A stretch of DNA of 64,000 nucleotides, taken from positions 34,630,634 to 34,694,633 of the forward strand of contig CM076260.1 in the NCBI GenBank assembly GCA_038380795.1. The letters are read 5' to 3'. A model generated the notes under the pieces. It made no database searches and was not told the origin of the DNA. It saw only the letters and a list, made by a program, of their open reading frames with translations. The position numbers and the translations under genes were made by a program. How positions within the stretch are numbered: the stretch's first letter is position 1; every line of letters starts with the position of its first letter. Origin of the DNA: Pyrocephalus nanus. Lineage: Eukaryota; Chordata; Aves; Passeriformes; Tyrannidae. This document shows positions 25,706 to 39,900 of this stretch, in pieces.

Positions 25706-27861
25706 CCTACTACAGCTCATCCAGCATTATAAAATGGGGCCTCACTGTTTACTCTGACTGTAAAGGGAAGGAGAAGATACAAATACCCGTACCAAAAATT
25801 ACAGCTGAGAAAATACCACTGCCACGTCACACAACAAGGCTGGGAAATAAATACAGTTTCTCACTTTTTTAATATGCTAATTATTAAAATCTTAATTGAA
25901 GTATTTTGACTAGTTAACATATTAGTGAGAAAAAAGCCAAACTTGTAATAGTTTCAAGCTATTTCTATGAACCAAAGACTTGCTAGTTTTGTCAGCTGAA
26001 GTATACCACTAAAAACAAAGTAACAATAATAAATTTGTATTGCTAAGCTGTACAGTACAATATAACCTTTACACTAAAACAGGCATCATAATGAAAACTG
26101 GCTTTATAGTATAAAATGGCAAGCTACTGTCTAATACTCAAGACACATGGATGTAATAATTCAATGTTAGTGCTTCTGTTTTAGGGATTTCTGGTCACAG
26201 CAACAGGAAACAAATTTTTTTCCTTACCCAACTATTTATTTGGAAAAGAGAAAATGCAGAAGACGACTCATAGGTAGGAAAGAAAGACACCACGTTTTTT
26301 TTTGTTTAGTTAAGTATTTACAGATCTTAGCAGAGACAGATTTGAAAAAATATTATCTGAAGCAAATGACTTCTCAAAACCCTTTTATTTGTAATCATAT
26401 TATTTTTCTTTATACTTGGGTATTCCTTACATCTATTCTATGTGGATTAATTGTATTTTTAAAAAATATTCTTTCCATCCCTAAGACAACAGATTTTTCT
26501 TCTTTTTCTTTTAAAATGGTAAAGCAAGTTTTCTGCAAAGTATGCCCACAATACTTGGAGACAGTTATTTTTGATTGCATTATTCCCATTGCAATCAAAA
26601 CTTCAGTATACAGTGTTTTATTTCAGTTCAAATGGCACAGCATTCAAAGTTTTAGTATTCTGTCATTTAGAACGGATAGATTATTTACTTTTTCCCTTTC
26701 CTGAAGAAATTTTTCATTCTGGCAAAAAGCCATTTAAATATCCACAATTTTTTGCTAAAAAAAAAAATACTGCTGCTCCTTTTGACTGTTTCATAGCTAG
26801 ACTTATAACTTTCTATCTGTGATGTTTTGAGAAACATAAGTGCTTTTCTCCTATGACCTGAAGTAGGAGCAAAATTTCTTTCTTAGTTAAAAAACACATG
26901 CAGCAATGAGATAAAGATCTTTTTTCTTCTTAAGTTATAGGTGAAGAGAATTTTCATCAATTCAAATATAAAGAAGCAGTTGAAATTCCTTTAAAGAGTT
27001 ACATGTCCTGAAACATATGAAACAATGAGATGTATCGTGAAGGGACTACTTCAAAGCAGAGTCAAGAGGGAGATGGGGAGAAAAGGACAAAGTTTTCCCC
27101 TATGGTAACATCTATGGTTGACTCATAGGTCTCCATGAAATTTTACACCTTCTTATACGTTGGGACTCTGATTAATAACCATTTGAACCTGGAAAGCTAC
27201 TAATCTGTGACAACTGATAATGCCCTTCATTAGAGCACTGGGAAAGAGTTTACCTAGAAAAGATACCACAATCATGAGCTCCTCATTTACATGGAAGACT
27301 GTACTCATCTTCTGACTCCATAAAAAACAAAGGTTGGGACAACTTTAAATTATCAAAAAGCCTTGCCACCAACAGATGGGTAACTAAAAGCCATGTATTA
27401 CATACAGATAACAAGACAACCCACAACAGAGAAAAGCAAGGCACAGGATGATAAAGAATGAACAGTTTTTTGTTCTAGGGCCTATAAAATATTATTTTTT
27501 TTTAGGAAAAAAATCCACATTTTAGTACTCATAAATGTTTAAAGCCCTCTCCAGCTTTTTTCTTTAAAAAACCCCAAATACAACAACACTATATGACATA
27601 TTATTGTATAATATTTTATCAATTTTATATGGTTTAATGCATATGTATCTATATGCCTGTAAAGACGTTACTGACTTAAAGTATCACATGAGTTCATTTG
27701 CTTCTGATGACCCTTGTATCATTTGGTTTTCAAAGTAAGTTCATGTGAACAGCTCTGGAATATTACAATTTTAAAGCAGGAGTTGCTTTTTTGAAGAAAG
27801 TGTTTCAGCAAAAGTACATATTTACCTTATAGATTCCCAATAATCAACCATCATAGCCTTT

Positions 27862-27891
27862 AAAAACAAACAAACAAACAAACAAACAAAT
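27862..27891. repeat. (AAAC)n microsatellite
   Basis: Six AAAC-type units in tandem, about 80 bases inside the 5' end of intron 2 (minus-strand gene), so it reads (GTTT)n on the transcript. Confidence 0.92.
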
Positions 27892-27971
27892 TTCTTCTGT
27901 ATTACCATTAAAAAAAAATGTAAAAGAATAATGGTTGGTAATTAGGATAAATTTCCATAGCCATACTTTAC

Positions 27972-28105
27972 CTGTCTAGGTCACATGTCAGCCTTTCAAA
28001 ATTCTTAAGAATTGTAAAAACCTGAGCATCTTGACCAAGAAAGCAAGGTGGCAATAATCCATGAATATTCAACTGCTGCCTCTCCTCCAGGGTAAAAGCC
28101 ATGCC
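27972..28105 (-). CDS. ME1: ME1 exon 2 (malic enzyme N-terminal region)
   Basis: Internal exon of 134 bases on the minus strand. It follows a T-rich tract ending TTTTTTCAG and ends at a GTAAAG donor. It starts in phase 0 with GMAFTLEERQQLNIHGLLPP, continues CFLGQDAQVFTILKNFERLT and CDLD, and ends with the first two bases of an arginine codon that exon 3 completes. This is the conserved N-terminal helical region of malic enzymes, which contributes to dimer/tetramer contacts and, in human ME2, to the fumarate site. The GMAFTLEERQQLNIHGLLPPCF stretch is characteristic of avian ME1; human ME1 has DLAFTLEERQQLNIHGLLPP. An upstream in-frame ATG exists in the intron, but the strong acceptor and phase show that the exon begins at GGC. 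In avian numbering it covers about residues 16-60. Confidence 0.95.
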
Positions 28106-28928
28106 CTGAAAAAAATAAAAATAAAACCATGTATAGATATACTTGAGATAATTCATTTAAGAAAATTAGGCGGCACATTATAGCACAGGTAAAGTTAGCA
28201 TCAGAAAAACTATTTAAAATTAAATAGTATTTAAAATTGTGCCATTATTTTGGAAAATGATTTTATTGAGTCATAAGAAAACAGGTCTGTACAGTACAAT
28301 AACTCCATCCCAACAAAGAATGAGGTAACATCTCCTGACACCGTAAGACTATTACCTGCAAAGTCATTAACTTACAGCTGAAGAAGAGAGCAGCTGTATA
28401 TTCTCAGTCATTCAGTTGCTGCTTTTTAATGAGGTCAGTCTGTCTAAAACATATTCAAAAAGTACCCAAGCTACACTGTGAGAAAGATGATGCCTTTACA
28501 GCAGAAATACGGCTCCAGGTTTAGGGCATTAGTATCGAGCACTCTGACTGCTGAAGTTTTACTATGCCATTGTAACTACATCCAGGCAGGACTGACAGAC
28601 TGGATCAGACCTCTGACAGTTTTAGTGGATAAAAAGAAATTTCAGAGGAGTTTGTTCCATTTATGGCCTATGAAACGTAAGCATTTGTTTCACCACTGAT
28701 TGGTGGCTCCACAGACACGTTACAGCTCTCCTTCAGCATCATGCTGCTGCACGGCTTCCACTCCAGAGTCAATACTGGCAGATATGCAAGTGTCTTTGAG
28801 GCCTCTCTCAGGTTACACTAAAACTGTCTATAATCTCTGCAGTATGCTCGTCGTGTAGCTTAAACATATTCAGAAGTTCCTGTAGTAGAGATTAGATAGC
28901 GTTTATTAGTCTACCAAGAAGATGTCTG

Positions 28929-28944
28929 TGTGTGTATACACACA
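28929..28944. repeat. 16-base perfect palindrome in a TG/CA tract
   Basis: TGTGTGTATACACACA equals its own reverse complement. Confidence 0.9.
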
Positions 28945-29384
28945 TATAAACAAGCCATTAGACAGTTGCCTGATATTCTGTATCTATTATACAACTATAG
29001 AAAATACTTTGTTTCTTATGCAAAAAATATTTGAGAAAACACTTTGAGATCTATTAAAGAGTTAAAAATGGAAATGTAATATTTCTGCATTTATTCTTCT
29101 GTGGAAAATAAATACTACTCAGGTACTTCCATAACAATCTCTATAAACTGACTTTTAAAATTTCTTTCATTCATGTTACCACTGGAATTAGCTGGGTCAG
29201 CAAGTGACAGGAAAAAAACAGGTAAAGCAACAAATACAAAAGGCATCCTTCATTTGCACTACTCTTTCCTTTTCAAGAGAACAAATCCAGTCCTTTATGC
29301 AATGTTCTTCTTGCCTTTCACACAACACCTAGTGAGTGATACAAAGTGATAAATTCATACCAGTTAGTTTGATTACCGGACAGG

Positions 29385-29426
29385 CTTCTTCTTTTTTGTT
29401 CTTTTTTATTTTTTTTTTTTTTTTTA
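29385..29426. repeat. Poly-T tract
   Basis: About 40 bases almost entirely T, with an unbroken run of about 17, in intron 1. Confidence 0.9.
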
Positions 29427-32400
29427 GGGTTCTTTTGTCTTTTTCAGAAACAGTCAACTCACAGGACTTACTCTTACAGAACAAAAATATACTACAAAAT
29501 CTTTCCGTGTCTTACTAGTTTACACTTTTTGCACCATTTTAATTTAAATTTTCAAGTGGTTATGTCACTGCAGCTTGACAAAAAAGTAGGCAGAAAAACC
29601 CCTAAAGCAGCTCCATCACTCTATCTGCTCCATAATGCCATTAATCAAGTTGTTACCCTTAAGTGAAATAGTAACTTGAAAAAAAGAGAAATACTTTATC
29701 ATGAACACTTTACAAAACATCAAACATCAATAGAACTTGCTTATCCCACATGAGACAGAAATGAAAGGAAACCAAGTTTAATAAAGGTCAAAAACTGTTT
29801 TGCTGTAGTTCTCTATGTATACAAGATTTCAAAGGTTTCCAAAACCGTACACAAAGCCTGCATTTTTTTTGCTAATGAACTTTCAGTGACCATAAGTGTC
29901 TTCAGCTGCTATCACATTTTGAAAGACCACGGAAGAAGGGAGAGTCAACTGTGAATAATAAATAAACTCCTCCTGAGTTTATTCAAAGTTGATCCCTCTT
30001 ATCTCCATTAGATTTTTTTTGGCTTAAAAAACACACATAAAAGCTACACATGTGTGCTCACACACATACTTCAGAATCAATTCCAAATGACTGGACTTCA
30101 GGGAGCTGCATAGTTTCAGTGCTGGAAATAAAGTGGCAATCCAACTATTCTCTGCATCTCTCCTTTCCCCTGTTTCCATTAGTTGAAAGAAATAAAAAAA
30201 AATTCTAAAAGTCTTTGTTTGCCTTTACTTTAGGAATAAGATACGGATTTTAATTACTATGATAGTTTCCCCTTGTACTGGAAAACATTCTATTTTAAAA
30301 CAGACACATGTTACATCTTGCCAAGTGCCTTTTTTAAAATAAGTACTTCATCTTGGAATAGCCTATTTTCCACATATTACTACAGCTCCTACAGTAAGAG
30401 TTAATTTCTTTGGAGCATTACTACAAAAACACATAGCCCATCTACACCCCTATGCTATATATGGCTTGAAAACCCTTCCCATGAATACTCCTCTTTAGCA
30501 CAGATATGAATTTTTAAAATTTCTAAGATGGAATGTGAATTCCTCTTTTTCCCCTCAGATCCCATATATACTCAAAAGAAAAGAATTATCAATAAAATTT
30601 ATCACCTGACAATTTAATAAGAAAAGGCCACTTTATGCAATAAGTGTATACTATTTCATCTGCTTATAATTAGGGAAGACCTTAACTACCTAGGATTTAT
30701 GGTTTACGTCTAGATTTCTTGCACTAGCCTCTCAGATTTTCTTTTTTACATTAGAATTCTTATTTTTTTCCTCTTAGAACTGCTGTTTCCCAGCCATCCA
30801 GCAGAGAGGGCTCTAGGTCTAGCTTGGTTTACACACTTCTTTCCCTTCCTGAGAGGCATATTTTGTGCACACCTGGATGAGATAGATTTCCGTTATCTAG
30901 CATCCCAACTATAATAAACCATGTGGACACTTTTATTTTGCAGTCTGCATTACAAATAAATTTTTCAAGAAGAACAGCAGTGTGATGACCTAAAAGCAGT
31001 GTAAGGGCAAGATATTACTACTATAAGTATTAGCCTTTGCTTAAGTAGTTTTGGTTTATTCATTGCTTTATGCCTCATACACATCATAGAGATTAAAAGT
31101 ACAGTTATTATAAACCCTTCTAGTGAAGAGTTTGCAATTTTTCAAGAGTTATGTTTCATATACTTCTTTATATGCTCTGGTTTTTGTAAAAACAAGTTGT
31201 TCTTCAACCACCTCATTATCTTCCTTTCTCACAAACCTTTTGGTTAAAACTTTGGGTTGAAGTTTTTTATTGCTCCTTAGGCATAAATAGCCTTTCGTAT
31301 TCTCAGTTGTACACAGAAAGCTCTCTGAGTCTGCTTTTTTTTTATTCTCAAGAAGTTTAACTCATTTCAAATACACTGAATTCTGAATTTTCCTCTCCAT
31401 TTGCAATGTTGGGAAGTTCTGTAATTGTAGCAGTGATTTCTACTACTGCACATTGCTCAGTGTTCTTTGATTATTTAATCTCTATTGGTTTATCAACTCA
31501 GATCATAACATATCTCCTCTCCCCTCACTCTCTTTTCCCCCAAAGCCCTCCATCTACAATGTTGTTCTAGTGCAGCCACACACACATCAATTCTCTTGTT
31601 CAGGTGCAGTACTGAAAAGCTACAAAATAGAATAAACAGCACAGCATCCTCTTGTATCAGGCAGCTTTTTGCAATGGCTTTTGACTGAATTTTCAAGCTG
31701 TGCTTGAAAAGACAAGAGAACATGTTCAAAATACTTCAAGAGCTGTCTCAGCCTCTGTTCACAGTCAACAGAGACAAGTCTTATCTTTTAATACAAATAA
31801 GATTGCATTGACACAGTTTTTGTTCAGATAGAATATCTGAAGCTCATATAATTACTAGGTTTATATAAACTTCTCAAGAAAAAAAGAGTGTACTCAAGCA
31901 ATACGTGCATCCTGTCCATGCACTAATGAGATTCAGCTTCACTAAAGGGTAGCCAGTATTCACTGCAGGGATCCTTCTCCCATTTCTCCCAAGACCTAGC
32001 CCTCCTCTTTTGTTTTAGTAGACTAAAACCTCCATTTTTAAAAACTCCTATTCATTTGGGAAGAAAATTCATTTCCTTCTGTTATTAGTTTTAGCTTAAC
32101 AGCATGCAGGAGGCTGGCTTAGAAGAGGCAACATCCAAGGTTCTTGAACTCAGTGACTCTTTACTCAGCCTCTGGCAGAGAAGATCAAGGCCTGTAAGAC
32201 TTTGGGTCATCCCTGAGACTCAGTGGGCACCCACCAACACCAAGCTCAAGTACCTGCATGCATATTTGAACTGACTGGATCTGTGAAGGGGGAAGGAAGA
32301 AATGAAGAGGAAGGTAAAAAGGTGTAGCAAGGAAATATATATGGAAGTACCACCTATTCTACAAGAAAGAAATCTCTGGACTGCTGATCTAAGATACTGC

Positions 32401-33897
32401 TAGAGGAAAATTACAGTCTCTAAAGTACTTTGAGGACAGCAGACAAATAGGTTCATCACCCTCTCAGAGTCCATCATAAAGTAAAAAACCCTCTGCTAAA
32501 AAAATTCACTCTGCATATCTAAATCATAAAAGTGGAGCAAAACAATTTCAACAATATCATGAAAAAAGCACTCAGATCTGCAGGACTCAGATATGCTCAA
32601 CATCTGCTGCCATGGCTGGAAAGAGGAGAGCTGGTGCCTCGCCATCCCTTGCAGCCTACCACCACAGGAGTTGGTAACCCTGAGCAGAGGCTGGAGATCG
32701 CTCTGCCAGACAAAGCTCTGAGAAAACCTCACAGCTGCCTGGAATATGTGTCTGCTTAAGATCTGAATCGCTTTTTTGAACAAATGGATTTACAGAACCC
32801 TGTAATTCCATATTCTTATAAACAAACAAACAAAAAAGAACATGCAAATAAGAAGAATGCTTTTGGCTGACAGATTGAAAACACTTTCCCATTACTAGAG
32901 AAGAGTTTTTTCCCCCGTACGTCCCAAATGAAAAATCAGTGGCATCATACTAGTTGCCAGTCACACATCATCACACACTGCTCACAACACTTCATGCACA
33001 AGATTGTCTCCAGGAGAAATTCAACTGCAGAAGCAGGAGCAGTCCTTCGGAAAACATGATCTTTGGTATGCATAACTGTTTGCAAGCAATTCTTTTGCTG
33101 GTCAAGCTTTTGCCTTCAGCAATTTTGGCTTCTCATACTACTCTAGTACTGTTAGGAAGGAATCCAACTCAAAATTAATAAAACTGGGTTTTTTAAAGGA
33201 AGACTTCTTAAACTGAGGAAGTAACAAAATATATGCATAGTCCTGCTAGTTATGAGCTACGTGAAAACAGTTTCAGGCACCAATATCATAAGAAACTTTA
33301 GGATTAGAATATTAAAAAAAAAAAACCAACCACAATCCTGAAAAATTGTACACATTCAAAGAAATTATTATAAAGTCTCTGTAAAAATATAGAACGTGAT
33401 TTTTCAAGCATTTTAACTACATTTAAGAGTTTAATGATCTGCAAATCCCTTTGAGCTATTTTATGTAATTTGTGTTTAAAAAACAAAATCACCTTACAAA
33501 CGGGCAAAAATTAAGTTTTACAAGCATTTCCCCTCCATTCTTCATTTTTATTATCCAAACATGACTTCAGAGAAACCAGATAAATAGTTTTAATACTCCA
33601 TGTCCAACACTCATTTCAAGGCACAATACACCAGGAAATACTTGGAATAACTAATCTTAGCACAGATTCCATAATGAACTCATTCTGCTGAAAACAAATG
33701 TGGTTCATGGCAAGAAACTGGTGTTGGAGAACTACATATGGCTAAAGATCTTACTCCTAGTTTCTCGACCCATGCTTGTCATGACTGCCAAAAAACATTA
33801 GAAGCAGAGGCAGCTAATGCAGCTGGGCAAATATTTCTTCTGCAACCAGTGTTTTAGGCCAGATACATCACACCAAGTATCTCTGCAGGTAAGGGGA

Positions 33898-33957
33898 GGG
33901 AGTAATTTTTTAATGGTTCAAATTCAGAGAGGGAGTAATTTTTTAATGGTTCAAACT
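33898..33957. repeat. 33-base tandem duplication
   Basis: GGGAGTAATTTTTTAATGGT at 33898 recurs 33 bases later at 33931. The second copy differs by about one base over the next ten. Confidence 0.92.
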
Positions 33958-36499
33958 CACACACAGTTTTCTGTTAAGGTGGCTTCTTTTGAACCTGAAG
34001 GAAAAAAAAAATGCTCTGTAAACTGTCAATTTGCATTAACTTAGAGCTTCATGTTTCTTCTTAGGAACAATTTGTTGTAAAGACTACGTATAAAAGAAAG
34101 GCCCAAAAAGCACAATCTAGTTTCATTTTTTTTAAAAAAAATCAGGATGATTAAAATTTTAGAGAAAAAAAGAAATCCTTTCAAATGGTACTCGTGAAGA
34201 CTAGGGAGAAAGATGACAAATCCAAGCTGGTAAGAAGAAATTATATAATCGGCAGCAGAAAGTTATCCCAGTTTGAAGATGTATAGCATAGAGTTAAGAA
34301 ATGAAAACTGAACACAAAAATACTAATTTTCTATTACAATCGTCTGGTAACCCACGCAGACAAAATCTCAGTACATTTTCAGAGGCAAAGAACATCAGTA
34401 ACCATTTCTAATGCACACATTATTTAAAGTAATACTAGAGTGTAAGTAGAAAAATCACTATGACAGAACTGCCATCTTTTTTTAAAGTACAGTTGTTTTC
34501 CCCCCAAACTATGCTCAGATTCCCCTTTGGGCACACTGGTTAGCTCTGGATTATGCATTTTGGATTAAGGTTTAAAAATCAGTATACAAATTAGCAATTA
34601 ACAATCCATTAGCTTCTTTGGCAGAGAAACTGTGGTTTTCCTGTCTTTCTACAGTACCTAACACACAGGTCTTATATATACAGCTGAGATTCCTAAAATA
34701 GCAGTGAATCCTGCTAAGTGTTTTCACTGGAGTTTGAAAAGCCAGGCACAGACAGGTAACTACCCTGGTTGGCACAAGGAAGAAAACTTTCTCCTAGAAA
34801 AGGAGAACTGGTGAAATGTAAGTGGCAGAACCCAGTTTAGATACAGCACTTGTGCTCCTTTTGAGAAGCCTTCATGCACAGGTATCCATTAGGACTTATG
34901 AAACTGTGAGGCATGGTGAAGGTAAATAAAAACAAAAATACTATAGTTGATGTGCATAGCTCTAAACATATAAGAAAAGAAGGAATTGTCCTAGTTTCAG
35001 CTATGAAATGCTGAAAGGCACTGGTTTTATTTTATGCACTTTTTTTAAACACAGCTTTTTTATTATTTTAAATTGAAGAAATTTAAATTGGGTTTTATAT
35101 TTCAACGCTGTTTTTGTAGAGTTGTGGTAGATCTGCTGCAGTGTGTTGAATACACAATTTTTTATAGTTTTCAGAAAAGCCAACTGACCTGAAGTATATT
35201 CATACCCCAATTCTAAGTCCACAGGATTTTCAAAAGCAAACTTATACAATCAAATCAATAGTGGAAACTGAAACAAAAGTTTAAACCAGCTTCCAACAAA
35301 TAAAGTACAAATAAATACAGTAGCTAATACACACACCCATGGACTTATGACTCAAAAAAAAAAAAAAATGCAGAAGGCCAGAAGGAGATCAGACTTCTCT
35401 TGGCAAATTCATCATGGGAACATGTGGGCAGCTTGGCAGCCATGCAGTGAGCTGATACAGTGACTGCAGACAAGCGTGATTCAGACCAGCAAATTAGAAA
35501 TGACACAACACAGCATTCTTATTTGAGCAATCCTTTAGCCTACTGTAAACAATTATCTGAAAGTAAGAAAGCAAACCTATTTTAAGAAACTATTTGCACC
35601 TATTTATTTTATTATACATATGCACAGTAAAATCTTTTTTAGTTGCATAATCTCTCCTCACCTTAAGTTTGAGAAATCTGTATTACACAAACTGCAGATA
35701 GTAACAAATAAACAGTAAAAGAAGTCACCAAGATAATAGTATATAAAAATATATGGCATATTGTGGTGTAATGTAGGATGATGATGGGTCTAATTAAGAT
35801 TCTAAATTTAGATTTTCAAATGCAATCTAGGCACCTATCCTCCCATGATAATTATAGGATGTATAGTATTGAGCAAAATAAAATGTCTAAAGGAAGATAA
35901 AGCTCACTCTAGAATAGATACCTTGCAGTCACTAATCCAAATTGCTCCAATTACTGTATTGACTATAGACCAAGTTCAGGTTTCCACACCTAAGCACTTG
36001 CTGTCAAGTGGCAAGGTCAATGGTATCGGAGCAACCAACATTGCTTGTTCTGGCAATAGTATTAACTATAAATCAGCTGCATAAGAGGCTTTCACAGCAC
36101 CAGCTGACAGCCATGCACAACACTACTTATCTCAGGGAGCACTAGTTGCCTGTAGGTGGGCTGCTATGTCAAGCCCCAACTGTCCTTTTGACTCTTCAAT
36201 CCACAATCCACTGAAAAATCATCTTTGAATCATTCATATCACTACAGGGATTTTTAATCTCACAGCAACCAAAAAATTCCTAGAGCTGCACTTGTACACT
36301 TTCAACCACAGACAGCTGTCTCAAAAGTAGATTTCATGTAATTTTAAAGCCATAAAATAATTTACAAAGCACAGTACATAAGGGGATAGCAACACCCCAC
36401 CTCCCAAACTGACAGACTTGTACATCTTACAGCACCTGCAGATGAAATTATTTAAAAGCTCAGGAAGAAGTTTATTAGAGCAAGGTCTGCAGAGATGTC

Positions 36500-36960
36500 T
36501 AGGCTCTCACTTTTCATGTGAGAACAATTCTGCAGGCCAGCAGGTATGAGCTGGTGTGAACGTCCTCCATAGGGCCCCATATATCCGGATGGAACAATAT
36601 TTTCCAGCATAGGAGGCAACACTGTGCCTGCCAAGAAGCAGTGTGTGAGCTCTCCCAAGATCTGCACAGCTCCAGAGCCTGGTCATGCTGTTGATTCCAC
36701 GAGAACCAATAAACTCATTACATCCCAAGTCACCAGCTCTGCACAAGGCCCCAGCACAAACTGTCCTCGAGTTGAACTCAGACCACAACCAGAAAGGCAG
36801 TGGCTGCTGCATGCAGACAAGGGCTGGGAGAGATACCTGATGAAACAAGGTGCCCGGAGGGACTTCCTGAAAACCCAGCTTGAAGGTACATTAGTACAAG
36901 CCTTGCAAAGAGGGAAGGCTGCCCTCCCTGTTGTGGCTCCCATCTGGGAGCTACAATGAA
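36500..36960. other. Locally GC-richer block of unknown origin in intron 1
   Basis: About 460 bases with higher GC than the surrounding intron. Overlapping open frames of 86-113 codons lie on both strands (36507-36848 minus, 36624-36959 plus). A CCATATATCC element near 36575 and an AATAAA near 36705 would fit a decayed solo LTR, but I found no matching terminal TG/CA or target duplication. The translations show no domain that I recognise. It could equally be an old repeat or a compositionally unusual unique segment. Confidence 0.3.
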
Positions 36961-39900
36961 CCTATGCATGAGCAAACTGGGACCTGAATCAATGGGTGCA
37001 GTTATCTGCTACTAACAGCAACACCCTGATTCTGTTTGTTATAGCAGCTAAATTAATAAGAGGCATACTAACAAGTATTGGTTGTGATCTGTGTCTCCCC
37101 TAATTCAATCCCTTAGCAGGGAGATCCCACCACTGTAGAAAGATCTGTCTTGGCTCTCTTGGTTGCCCCTGGCAGACAAGACCAAACAGCAGCATGAAAC
37201 AGCTTAAACTTTAGAGTCAGAGAAGCTGAACAAATATTCAGATGTTGAGTTTGGGGTTTTTTTTGTCCCTGGCTATTTCTGAGCCATCTTTATTTGTTTA
37301 AAACTCCTTTGGGTTGTATTGATCTTCAAAGATGCCTACTTGGGAAAGCTCTGGCTACAGGAACCACTCTGGAAAAAGACAACAGCAGTTCACCACATAA
37401 TTTACAAAATTATTGAGCATGTTCTTATGACAGATGTTAATTTTCAACACAGATTACCTATGCCATAAATTAAAAACACTGGTTGTAAGCCACATGAGAG
37501 CTCTAATCCCCTGGATGAACCATGATAAATCAATCTTGAAATGGTAATAATCTTGTTAATTACCACCTTTGTCAATATTGTCTTCTAAAGATGTATCAAT
37601 GTGGAGTTTTATTTTCAGATATATAATTTATATAATAATATATAGTATTATTAATAGTATATTAAATTGCAATTTAATTAATGATAGTGATTTTTTAAAA
37701 ATACAGATGTCACTAAGTTTTACTATACCATATCTGAAATTCCACTTAAAATATTGATTCAGTTGTATAGTAGATGCTGTGAGTACCCTGTATCTCTAAT
37801 ATATAACTCTAATCAAAGGATGCCTGCAGTGCTATCAGTGGAATAACTGACATGATATCCCTATTTATGGAGGGAAGTTAGATGGACATAGTATCAGCTG
37901 ACATAAAATATATTGTTAACCAGAATGATTACAAACAAAATGGCAAATAGCTCTTTAACTGTAATAATTTTACAAATAAAGTACAGTCACCAGGCATGCA
38001 GTCTCCAATATGCGGTGTTTACATTTGCAAAATCAGATGTTATTCAAGAGTCAGGCATGATTTCCATGTAGGTTGGAGAGGAATTTCAGTAACTGCCAAA
38101 AATTCCATCTGTCTGAAATAAGTACTTAACCAAATACAGGTTAGTAAGCCCTGAAATCCCAAGGGAATTTGATAAACCTCATATGCTTAATGGATTTTAT
38201 TGTTGCCTTTCAGAGACTGAACAGATTACCAACTACTGTATTCTGCGCTTGTGATAGGACTAAGCAACTAATTTCTTTTCATTAGCTTGATAAAAAATTA
38301 ACACAAATAAATATTTCAAATACCGTAAAATAGAGTTTCATAGAGGAGAGCAGAGACCAATCTGAGTAATGATCTTCTAGTACTACAATGGTATACGTCA
38401 AATCTAAAAGAATGGCCTAAAATAATGCAATCAAAAGGATGTGATCAGAAATAGATGGAAAAGGCACATTTCTGCAGAACTACTTCAAAAAAGATGCACA
38501 CTTGAAGGTTTTCTTAGTGGGCAATTAAAAAAAATAAAAGCTTTCCACACAGATTAGCATGTCTTAAACTTGTATTTTCAAGCATCTTCCTAATTATGGC
38601 AACACAAAAAGAAGTTAATTTCTAATGAGCAAGCTATTAAGTGCCTACTTGGCTTGCAGATGCTGACACACAGTAAACCTTGTGTTTCATACTGGAGAGA
38701 TGCTTTTCCTTGACTCACAGTAGCTCCCACCCGTGTGGTCCTCAAGCTGAAAGACATTGGAACAGCTCCTTCCACACCTGTAACAGTACCAGCCTCACCA
38801 GCTTGGAAGGATTCTCCCTACTGCATCGAAGTGGTGACAGGGAGACTGGCCAGCCTGGTGAACTACAAAGATTTGACCTGAGAGCCGAGGGCACTGAACC
38901 GTGTCCAGTGACACCAGTCACACAGATTATCAGATTACTCAGGGATAGCGTACTGTTCCACTGTGTCTAAAAGTTACGTGGCTACTCAAAATTAGTCCTC
39001 TGGGCACCCTCCACAGACTATGAGAAAAGACTGAGTAGGACCCTAGGTGGTACCCTTTCCTCTTTTTTAGTTCTATAATGTAAAGAACTATTTCAGACAA
39101 AATGTGTGAAATGAATACTTTCCATTGTCACAGACAACCCAGGGTTTCTATTGCCACAGTCTGGTAATACGATATGAAAGCCTTTCACTCATACACAGTC
39201 ATTGCATTTATTGCACACCTATTGACCATTTCCCATTCTACAGATTGCCAACTCACTTTTCCTTTAATCACCTCAGTCTAAGAGCCAGTAATACATGTAT
39301 ATATGAAAATAGCAAAGCCTATCCAAACCCTTTGTTTTGGGGGAGCTTGTTTCATCCAGCCTTGGCATTTTTTATCTCTGAATTCGGCAGTACATTAAAA
39401 TCAGTGTAAAGCATTATGCAAAATTTACACTCTGAATGCACCTGATCTATAAGCTGTAGCTGCCCACCCCTCCCCTGGCTACCCAAACCCACACAAACCC
39501 AATACATAGTGAGAGAATGTATAGATAATCAAGTAATTTTTTCTTTCATACATTGTGCTGTTAGTTTTGGTCAGTACATAACAACAAAACATCTGTTTTC
39601 ATGACATGGCCCTTCTTCCATTTGGAATTCTTAAACACTCAGAGTAGCCATCTAGTAAACACTCATTACTAGAGCCACAGGCCAGGATCATCACAGCATC
39701 TGAAATAGCAGCTAAGGGATAGAACAGTGCACATAACTTTGTCACACAGTTACACCTCTTCCTGAAAACTGTAAGCTTATCTGTACTTTGCTACCATTTT
39801 GTTTGGTTCTATCCCTTTAGATTAAGGCAGAAGGAATACAGTTAGGGACCAGATTGACTAGGAGGACAAACTCTTGAACTCAACAGGAAAAATAAGATAC

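Noticed and set aside
26240..26704. Longest open frame in the window, 154 codons, plus strand
   Set aside because: It lies in very AT-rich intron DNA, and the product is rich in F, I, K, S and L with no recognisable domain. No splice signals or start context support it, and it is antisense to ME1 intron 2.
27862..27891. (AAAC)n tract as a CRISPR-like or regulatory array
   Set aside because: It is a plain tetranucleotide microsatellite without spacers.
27968..28156. Treating the 62-codon minus-strand frame with its ATG as a complete small gene
   Set aside because: Its first 17 residues are the intron's pyrimidine tract and acceptor. The coding part starts at 28105 as ME1 exon 2.
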